The notes under the pieces were generated by a model, which was given only the letters and a program-made list of their open reading frames with translations, was not told where the DNA came from and made no database searches. A stretch of 64,000 nucleotides of DNA from Mactromeris polynyma. Its lineage: Eukaryota; Mollusca; Bivalvia; Venerida; Mactridae. Shown one piece after another: positions 56,884 through 64,000 of this stretch. Each line of letters starts with the position of its first letter. The first letter of the stretch is position 1. The translations under genes were made by a program, and so were the position numbers. The DNA is taken from NCBI GenBank assembly GCA_032209605.1, contig JASFXZ010000037.1, forward strand, positions 3,906,001 to 3,970,000, written 5' to 3'.

Positions 56884-58510
56884 ACTGGGTCCATGGTTAT
56901 AACGGATACTTACACTCAGCACCTAACTCTCAAAGTCACACAATAACCACCAGACCTCATATAACGAGTACATTCAAATCTCAATGTCTGGTAATGTCTT
57001 GTTATGTCTTGTTATGTATTGGAATGTCTGGTAATGTCTTGTAATGTCCGGTAATGTCTTGTAATGTCTTGTAATATCTGGTAATGTCTGGTAATGTCTT
57101 GTACTGTCTGATAATGTCTTGTTATGTCTTGTAATGTCTTGTTATGTCTTGGAATGTCTGGTAATGTCTTGTAATGTCCGGTAATGTCTTGTTATGTCTT
57201 GTAATGTCTTGTTATGTCTGGTAATGTCTGGTAATGTCTCGTAATGTCCGGTAATGTCCGGAAATGTATTGTAATGTCTGGTTATGTCTTGTAATGTCCG
57301 GTAATGCCTGGTTATGTCTGGTAATGTCTGGTTTTGTCTGGTAATGTCTGGTTTTGTCTGGTAATGTCTTGTAATTTCTGGTAATCTATGTTAATGTCTG
57401 CTAATGTCTTGTTATGTCTGGTAATGTCTTGTAATGTCCAGTAATGTCTTGTAATGTCTTGTAATGTCTTGTAATGTCCATTAATGTCTTGTAATGTCTT
57501 GTAATGTCTGGTAATGTCTTGTATGTCCGGTTATGTCCGGTAATGTCCGGTAATGTCTTGTAATGTCTGGTTATGTCTTGTAGTGTCCGGTAATGCCTGG
57601 TTATGTCTGGTAATGTCTGGTTATGTCTGGTAATGTCTTGTAATGTCTGGTAATGTCCGGTAATGTCCGGTAATGTGTTGTTATGTCTGGTAATGTCTTG
57701 TAATGTCTGGTAATGTCTTGTTATGTCTGGTAATGTCTGGTAATGTCTTGCAATGTCTTGCAATGTATTGTTATGTCTGGTAATGTCTTGTTATGTCTGG
57801 TAATATCTTGGAATGTCTGGTAATGTCTGGTAATGTCTTGTTATGTCTGGTAATGTCCGGTAATGTCCGGTAATGTCTTGTTATGTCTGGTAATGTCTGG
57901 TAATGTCTTGCAATGTCTGGTAATGTCTGGTTATGTCTGGTAATGTCTTGTAATGTATGGATATGTCTTGGAATGTCTGGTAATGTCTGGTAATGTCTTG
58001 TTATGTATGCTTATGTCTTGTTATGTATGGTAATATCTTGGAATGTCTGGTAATGGCTTGTAATGTCTGGTAATGTCTGGTAATGTCCGGTAATGTCTTG
58101 TAATGTCTGGTAATGTCTTCTCATGTCTTGTAATGTCTGGTAATGTCTTGTAATATCTGGTAATGTCTTGTTATGTCTGGTAATATCTTGGAATGTCTGG
58201 TAAAGTCTGGTTATGTATTGTTATGTCTGGTAATGTATTGTTATGCCTGGTAATATCTTGGAATGTCTGGTAAAGTCTGGTTATGTATTGTTATGTCTGG
58301 TAATGTATTGTTATGCCTGGTAATGTCTGATAAGGTATTGTATGGTAATATCTGGAAATTTCTGTACTTTTGAGATTTGAGTGCTGAGTGTAAGTGTCCG
58401 TTATAATCCCGACCCTGGTCAGTAATCCAGGAAGTAGTTTTCAAGAATGGTTAAAAAAAGTTGTAAGAATTTGTTTCACAATAAATGCAAATTAAAATTG
58501 TTGAAGTGTT
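56884..58510. mobile_element. Inverted-repeat-flanked element holding a 10-bp array
   Basis: The left arm 56884-56936 (ACTGGGTCCATGGTTATAAC...) and right arm 58366-58423 (...GTTATAATCCCGACCCTGGT) are imperfect reverse complements; both contain ACTTACACTCAGCAC or its complement. Between them lies the 10-bp array. The sequence right of the right arm (58410-58500, CTGGTCAGTAATCCAGGAAG..., TTGTTTCACAAT) is homologous to the right flank of the 12-bp array at 61393-61510. This suggests a non-autonomous mobile element that carries a tandem array, as described for some bivalve MITE or Helitron-like elements. Confidence 0.6.
56983..58352. repeat. 10-bp tandem repeat, about 137 units
   Basis: Units of TCTGGTAATG, TCTTGTAATG, TCCGGTAATG and TCTTGTTATG follow each other with occasional 9-bp units that shift phase. 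The minus strand therefore reads DITRHYQTLP-type peptides in patches (30-base superperiod). The variants are mixed along the array. Confidence 0.95.
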
Positions 58511-59104
58511 TCTGGATATATATATATGTGTGTGACAAACGTTCGTATTGTTTTCTTAGCCAACCAGTTTATCTTTAACCTTCTCTTTACGAAAACTGAA
58601 ACGTTTACTTTCTATAGAATGAAGCGGATTACGGCTTCGCTAACATTCAATGGGTATTAAAATGGGCCTTTAACACTTTTGTTTACTTTAACCGCATAAG
58701 CAAACCTTCTGGGTGCTAAGGTCCAGTTTCTGTTAAGATTACCCCAAAACGGTTGTTGTATGACTTGCCAATACATACAAATTTATACGCGACTTTGTTA
58801 AGTAAGGGCGTGACAAATGTTTAAATCGGATAACTCGAGAATTCGAGTTACGCATCCACGGACAACCCATATACAGCGACAAACCGTTGAGCAATAATTC
58901 ATCACGTGGAATAATTTCGGTGTCTAAAACAAAACATAAATTCAATACATTTCCATCAACAACATTGTGTCAAAATACATAGCTGCCTGCTTGCACAGTA
59001 GACAAAGTCAGTCGAGAAAACCACGAACCACCTTGTCCATCGACACTCAATAAAATATATCAATACGCGTAGGGATGTAAATGTAGATGAATATATACCC
59101 AAAG
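58424..59104. other. Spacer, nothing recognised beyond the shared flank
   Basis: The first part (to about 58510) is the element flank described above. The rest is anonymous. A 68-codon minus frame at 58739-58945 has no motif. Confidence 0.4.
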
Positions 59105-59274
59105 CCTGCCCTGCCCTGCCCTGCCCTGCCCTGCCCTGCCCTGCCCTGCCCTGCCCTGCCCTGCCCTGCCCTGCCCTGCCCTGCCCTGCCCTGCCCTGCC
59201 CTGCCCTGCCCTGCCCTGCCCTGCCCTGCCCTGCCCTGCCCTGCCCTGCCCTGCCCTGCCCTGCCCTGCCCTGC
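59105..59274. repeat. (CCTGC)n pentanucleotide repeat, 34 copies, G4-capable
   Basis: 170 bp of perfect CCTGC/CCCTG repeat. The minus strand is (GGGCA)n: runs of three G spaced by two bases, the classical arrangement for G-quadruplexes; the plus strand could form i-motifs. It is markedly GC-rich within an AT-rich region. Frames read as QGRAG or CPALP repeats and are not genes. Confidence 0.97.
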
Positions 59275-60204
59275 AATTCTAAAATGACTGAAGGGTAAAT
59301 GTTTCAGATTTTTAACACACGAGTTACATTTGGCAACTATTTTTCAGTTGAGAAAATGAATTCCCCACGATCATCCCCCACCCACGTAAAAATCTGGGAG
59401 CTGGTGAAAAATTACTTTCACATCATGTACTGTAAACGATTAATCCGCGGATTTTGAAGTTATTGTCGATATTGCAAGTAAGTGACGATCGTGTAGAATT
59501 ATAAGATGGTTCACACATTACTCGACAAAAAATTCCTTTTCTTATAGAACAAAAATCTCCGGCCCGGGTTTTCTCTTTCTTTGGAAATTACTTACTTATT
59601 GTGGGCGGAGTTTTGTGTGATTACAAATTAAGTAAAATTTCGCACCAAATAGCTGCCTCTGAAAACAGATAGATTCCCCAAGTGGATTGACCATTCCGTC
59701 GCATCGATTGTCCAGAATTTCGTACAAGACTTGTGGAGTACCGTTTGTTCCATTTCGATAATTTGTTGAGTACATTTTCATAACTAATAAATTAATAGGA
59801 AATTATTCAGTGAACGGAGAAGTTTTGTGACTTGGAATGTTTATATTCTAGGGTCTCTGAGGTAGGTAGAACTTGGATGCATTATATATATGTATGTATG
59901 GTTGATTCATAATTACCTAAACATTTATTGTCATATTGCCCATATCTTCATAAGCTACACTGATTCAATGAAACACGGACTCCATTTTACGTATTCCAGC
60001 AACGCGGTACATTGAGAAGTGACATTATTTTCAAAGTATTTTATTTTTTATTATGTTATAATATATAAATATTGAATGAGAACACCGATATTACTGTTAC
60101 AAGTTTTTTTTCTGAAAAATAAAGAAATATCTCCAACTAATCACGAAGCTGTATAACGCAATGTGCATGAAATTATTTATTTGCGAACTTTCGGATTTCA
60201 AACA
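59275..60204. other. No gene recognised
   Basis: AT-rich sequence. A 61-codon minus frame (59596-59781) has no motif. Confidence 0.4.
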
Positions 60205-60573
60205 TTTTAAAGTAATATTACGCACATTGTTGTTCATTTATTTACCTAAACTTGAATGATATATTTCCTATGGTTAAAACATCAATAAACGTGCATTAAC
60301 AAAGAATGAACGGGTACTGCATGGATCCGTATTTGTTGAAGAAAGATGTTTGTACAATATACAAATTATAAAACATTTCAGTTATTTTAACAATCAGGCT
60401 ATTGAACAAGTTTTGTCTGTTAGTAATATGGTCAAAAATATTTTTTCAATCGGTTATATATTGCAATGGTTCTTATTAGAGATGTTTTAGCCAGTGTAAC
60501 AACAATACTGGATGAAGCCAATTCAAACATTTTATGTTCAGATGAGCCAGATACATTTTTAACGAAGCTTATA
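60205..60573 (+). repeat. Dispersed repeat, inverted partner of 20950-21330
   Basis: Homologous to the reverse complement of 20950-21330, including AGTAATATGGTCAAAAATAT, TATTGCAATGGTTCTTATTA and ACTGGATGAAGCCAATTCAA. The homology ends abruptly near 60573. Confidence 0.75.
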
Positions 60574-60663
60574 TTAAATTACCAGTCAGCGTTCTCAGTA
60601 TCAAAATTTGTCGACACATTGCCTGTAGAAGATCTTGTCACAGTTTTTTACAAAATTTCTTGA
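60466..60663 (+). CDS. Short hypothetical frame partly inside a dispersed repeat
   Basis: 65 codons from ATG at 60466. The first ~35 codons lie inside the repeat shared with 20950-21069 and are also open there on the minus strand, with mainly amino-acid-changing differences (for example D/N and S/N). The remaining 30 codons (from FLTKLILNYQ) are outside the shared part. The content (DEANSNILCSDEPDTF) is more protein-like than the surrounding AT-rich frames, but I recognise no family. It may be an exon fragment captured by a repeat, or chance. Confidence 0.2.
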   Translation: MVLIRDVLASVTTILDEANSNILCSDEPDTFLTKLILNYQSAFSVSKFVDTLPVEDLVTVFYKIS

Positions 60664-61014
60664 TCTGAGATTTTTCTAAATTCAAGTATTTCATTTTATG
60701 TATAATACAATCATGCTAGTGATGCTTTAATGACTAAATCTGTTTCACATGCCATATCTTTTAACTCCCTTTCCGGTCTATAACTCAGATTGTTAAATTC
60801 CTGAATATAACAAAATATCACTTTATTTTTGTTTATTATATCCGGGCTAATTAAATATAAGGAAGGGCCCTAGATAATGTTGTTAAAACTTTTGGCCTAA
60901 CCCGTTTGTATTTATGTACAAGTCATTTGTATGTTTGTGCAAATATGATAGTTATATGTATAAATACAATTAAATATGATTAAACTAAATTAAGTACGCA
61001 GCAACGTGTCAACA
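60664..61014. other. No gene recognised
   Basis: AT-rich spacer leading into the 12-bp array. Confidence 0.4.
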
Positions 61015-61392
61015 TGACTGTGTGTCAGACTGTGTGTCAGACTGTGTGTCAGACTGTGTGTCAGACTGTGTGTCAGACTGTGTGTCAACATGACTGTGTG
61101 TCAGACTGTGTGTCAGACTGTGTGTCAGACTGTGTGTCAGACTGTGTGTCAGACTGTGTGTCAGACTGTGTGTCATACTGTGTGTCAGACTGTGTGTCAG
61201 ACTGTGTGTCAGACTGTGTGTCAGACTGTGTGTCCGACTGTGTGTCAGACTGTGTGTCAGACTGTGTGTCAGACTGTGTGTCAGACTGTGTGTCAGACTG
61301 TGTGGCAGACTGTGTGGCAGACTGTGTGGCAGACTGTGTGGCAGACTGTGTGGCAGACTGTGTGGCAGACTGTGTGGCAGACTGTGTGGCAG
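61015..61392. repeat. 12-bp tandem repeat, about 31 copies in three blocks
   Basis: The unit GACTGTGTGTCA is repeated. A short first block is separated from the second by GTCAACATGACTG (61085-61097), which also forms the left edge of the array (about 61007-61019), so the edge was copied into the array. The last eight units carry TGTGTGGCAGAC instead of TGTGTGTCAGAC. All frames are open (12 = 4 codons), giving VCQT, DCVS or THSL repeats; none is supported as a protein. Confidence 0.95.
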
Positions 61393-61510
61393 AGGAATCA
61401 ATCCTAACTTTGGCGCGAGTACTGGTAGGTAGCCAGGAAGCAGTCATCGAGAGTGATTAGTATAAGTTCTAAGAACTTGTTTCACAATCCATGTAAATAA
61501 TTAAGTTTAA
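61393..61510. repeat. Right flank shared with the 10-bp array element
   Basis: GTACTGGTAGGTAGCCAGGA...AGTTCTAAGAACTTGTTTCACAAT aligns with 58410-58500 (CCAGGAAGTAG, AGTTGTAAGAATTTGTTTCACAAT). I estimate about 75% identity by eye. The two tandem arrays therefore sit in related elements. Confidence 0.65.
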
Positions 61511-61620
61511 ACCAAAGTCATAACTCAAAAACTAAGTGTCACTTCTCTGAGATAGCATGTTTATAAAATATTAATAAAATGTCTTCCTATGTCAACACAA
61601 ATAAAGTTGTCCATATTAAT

Positions 61621-61830
61621 CCACCCTTCAGTACTTTGTTCTCTTTGATTCTCCTAGTTATTGCTTATGATCTGCCAGGCCATTCCTTGCGCCTCTGTTC
61701 CCTAACGTATGTACCATTTAACCTCCTCAAGTGCCTTATGTGTTATGGGTTGTTGTTTTCCCGGAGGTCTGTGTGGGGAGGCACTGTCTTGTGTATGTGG
61801 CGTTCCCAGTAGCAACTTATTCCTTCTCTT
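61621..61830 (+). mobile_element. Dispersed element, copy with a single 56-bp unit
   Basis: Homologous to 11480-11760 (CTAGTTATT(C/G)CTTATG, CTAACGTATGTA, CTCAAGTGCCTTATGTGTTA, TTGTTGTTTTCCCGGAGGTC). It contains one unit of the segment that is present 21 times at 11702-12877, followed by GTAGCAACTTATTCCTTCTC where the amplified copy has CTACTTATTCTCTC. The 77-codon frame at 61579-61812 is part of the element. Confidence 0.7.
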
Positions 61831-62338
61831 TTCCTGTCAAAAATATTTTATGCAAGGACCAATAATGAAATAAGAGAGATTTCCAATGTCTTGCTTTAAG
61901 AGTTATCCTTTCAGTATAATGTAGGTGACATGAAACAGAGCATCATGTTTGTGTTATATTATATCATGTATGTCGCTATTTAATGCCATGTTTTATACAC
62001 ATTTTACAGATATAAATCGATCTATTAATAATTTATCTAACTCACGATAGTCCCAACAACTACTTGCATTCTTTCAAAAAGCTCAGTCCTAAGTGTTTGT
62101 TTATTAACATAGGGAACTGAAAGTTCGAGTAAAATATACAATTGACGCCCAGACATGTGTTGGAACTCTTTGTTATATAGTTACATTATGCCATCTGAGC
62201 TTTTCGAGGACTATAGTATAGTCCTATAAAATTGAGATGCTTGACTTTCCTTTTATAGAATCATCAATATTTATGCATATCTAGTTCGAATTAACTTAAC
62301 TATACATTTCAATAAGCGATTAATTCTGAAGACATACC
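61831..62338. other. No gene recognised
   Basis: AT-rich spacer, nothing supported. Confidence 0.4.
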
Positions 62339-62608
62339 GTCTCCCGTGGCCCAGTTATTAAGCCATCCGTCTTCGGAGCGAGAGGCAGAGGGTTCGAATC
62401 CCGGTTAGGGTCCGGTTGGTGAGCCACCAGCTAGTTAAATAATGGTTACCGTGCGCCTACCTGCCTGGTGCCTGGTATTAACGGATACGAATCTGAAATT
62501 AAATGTGATCAGAAAGTAGGTGTGTCATAAGTCTGAACTGGCTGGCCCTTTAACTAGGAGTGACACTATAATAGGAGTGACACTATAATAGGAGTGACAC
62601 TATAATAG
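62339..62608 (+). mobile_element. tRNA-derived SINE with 17-bp tail repeats
   Basis: The tRNA-related head has an A-box-like TGGCCCAGTTATTAAGCC (62347-62364) and a good B box, GGTTCGAATCCC (62391-62402), with tRNA-like spacing. A tRNA-unrelated body follows, then three perfect 17-bp tail units AGGAGTGACACTATAAT (62556-62606). Tail repeats of this kind are used by LINE partners for priming. The best-preserved SINE of the window; the family is not named. Confidence 0.75.
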
Positions 62609-64000
62609 ATAAACACTTTTTAAATAAATGTCAATTACATAATAGTAGATAAAACATTGACTGAGTTTCACTTACAAATGTATTTAACACACTCAACTGT
62701 TATTTTGAAGTTTATTCAATTATATAATTGACAGGTGTATTTAAATTTAAATTTACCAAACAGAGTTATCATAAAACCAAACGATGATCGCTCGAGTGAT
62801 AGTTAATGTCCTGTCTAATTTCGGAGATACACGACAGGAATAACAATTAACATTGATATTTTTATATTTCTATAATTCACATTATTTTGCTTTTCGTTTT
62901 AAGTGACGTTGACATTTTGTAATGGATAAGTTTTGCCAAACCTGGCAGAATAAGGGCACTCACTGAAATACTAAACACGTGCGGGACATTTGATATGTCA
63001 AACACAAATAATTAAATTTGCATTTATCGACAAAATTATCAACACGCCAGTGTTTAATTATTTTTAAAAAATAGACCAGTCCATTGATAAGTGTTTCAGA
63101 CATATTGTTAATAATAATATTCAAAAGATAAAGATTTCCGATAAAACATGACAAGGTGACATGTATGAGACGTACGTTAGTGGGTTGAGTTTAGTCCATA
63201 GTTCATCTTTGAAGCAATTTTTATGTTCGATACTTTAACACTTGGTTTTCCTCTTAGAAATTCATTTATAACATTTAAAAACATATTAAGCTGACTTCAA
63301 TGAAATTATATATTCTACAGATACCTCTCTGGTCAATATTTTATGACTTTTGATAACGTAATACGTATAATGTATTTGATAGCGAGGAATACATCGTTAA
63401 CTGTCGGTATAAAATTGTTTAAATTTATTGTATTAAACAATATTTATGTTGCTTTTATGTATCCATTAGTATCAAGATATCAAAAGTCCTTTAACAGGAA
63501 TAGTTTGGTCGGCAGACAAAAAATATCACTTTCACAGAGAATGACATATATTTTATCATTAAATCAACATTTCATGCCTTATAATTGGAGTTCAAAACAC
63601 AAATATCGAGTCTATATGTTTACAAAGATCGCTCTATTTAGATTTTAAGTACGTGTCTCAACATAAAATAAAGCTTATAGAAATCTTACGCCTTAAATAA
63701 CTTGTTATCTTTGTTTGAAAAAGTCAAGAATGACGAGTGAAAAAAGTATCTAACTTTGTATCTTAACATTTATTTACAGCACAACAATACGACGATAGCA
63801 TTACATATGTTATCCACAATTTTGTGAAACATTAATTTATTTCCGTTAGTTCAATGAACAAATGAATATGTCTGTGTTCGCCGGGTGAGGACGTGGGCAC
63901 GCCTAGAAGTTTAAAACAGCGAAAAAATTATAAATCCCACACCTGGATATCCCCAGGTATCAAAAATCCTTTCTTCTGTAAAACTATAAAAAAATCTCGG
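62609..64000. other. AT-rich end of the window, no gene recognised
   Basis: No supported gene. Frames 62960-63154 (minus) and 63343-63648 (plus, 101 codons, rich in Ile/Leu/Phe) have no motif. The last 130 bases, with GGGTGAGGACGTGGGCACGC and an ACCTGG...CCAGGT palindrome (63942-63958), look different and may be the start of another element cut off by the window edge. Confidence 0.35.

Noticed and set aside
58956..59287. Gln/Gly/Arg or Pro/Cys repeat peptides in the pentanucleotide repeat
   Set aside because: Simple-sequence artefact; open on both strands.
61009..61460. Cys- or Thr/His-rich repeat peptides in the 12-bp array
   Set aside because: All frames of a 12-bp unit without stops are open; no other evidence of a gene.

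Overview
The window looks like a piece of a repeat-rich, AT-rich invertebrate nuclear genome, most likely a bivalve mollusc. The evidence is tRNA-derived SINEs of bivalve style, a degenerate dispersed repeat built on a 'GGCAGCCATG...GACGAATC' theme that I associate with bivalve genomes, many fold-back/MITE elements, and a Ty3/Gypsy LTR retrotransposon. The species is inferred from repeat style only. I see no convincing host protein-coding gene. Almost every long open frame is either part of the retrotransposon or a by-product of a tandem array whose unit is a multiple of three.

Layout. 0.5-1.2 kb: nested inverted repeats. 1.8-3.2 kb: 46-bp minisatellite. 7.5-9.0 kb: 55-bp array, followed by degenerate dispersed repeats. 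11.4-12.9 kb: dispersed element carrying a 56-bp array. 16.5-21.6 kb: fold-backs, a 29-bp array and SINEs. 23.7-26.9 kb: a 42-bp array that grades into a 21-bp array. 27.3-27.5 kb: hairpin with a perfect 44-bp stem. 28.3-28.7 kb: 39-bp array. 28.9-29.5 kb: two tRNA-like units in opposite orientation. 29,580-38,564: the LTR retrotransposon. 39.1-42.5 kb: 88-bp array next to a MITE. 48.4-53.9 kb: 111-bp satellite with a 22-monomer higher-order repeat. 55-62.6 kb: 32-, 10-, 5- and 12-bp arrays, a second copy of the dispersed element and a SINE. The tandem arrays sum to about 18.7 kb, roughly 29% of the window.

The most interesting object is the retrotransposon. It has 232-bp LTRs that differ at two positions, a 5-bp target duplication (ATAGG), a PBS-like site and a purine tract. 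Its domain content is unusual. (i) An intact 500-codon Gag begins with a helix-hairpin-helix DNA-binding module. (ii) A Ty3/Gypsy Pol (protease, RT, RNase H, DD35E integrase) ends in a C4HC3 PHD finger. (iii) An intact 801-codon third ORF sits in the env position, carries an Arg/Ser-rich region and a Cys/His cluster, and ends in a complete TatD-type metal-dependent nuclease domain. A strong 5' splice site in the LTR and a polypyrimidine-AG just before the ORF3 start suggest that ORF3 is made from a spliced RNA. Pol is interrupted at several points while Gag and ORF3 are open, so this copy would need Pol supplied by another copy, unless the breaks are sequencing errors.

A second theme is minisatellite birth inside mobile elements. 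One dispersed family has one copy of a 56-bp segment at 61.76 kb and 21 copies at 11.7 kb. The 10-bp and 12-bp arrays share the same right flank. The 55-bp array borders the dispersed 155-bp family. The 21-bp array looks like half of its 42-bp neighbour.
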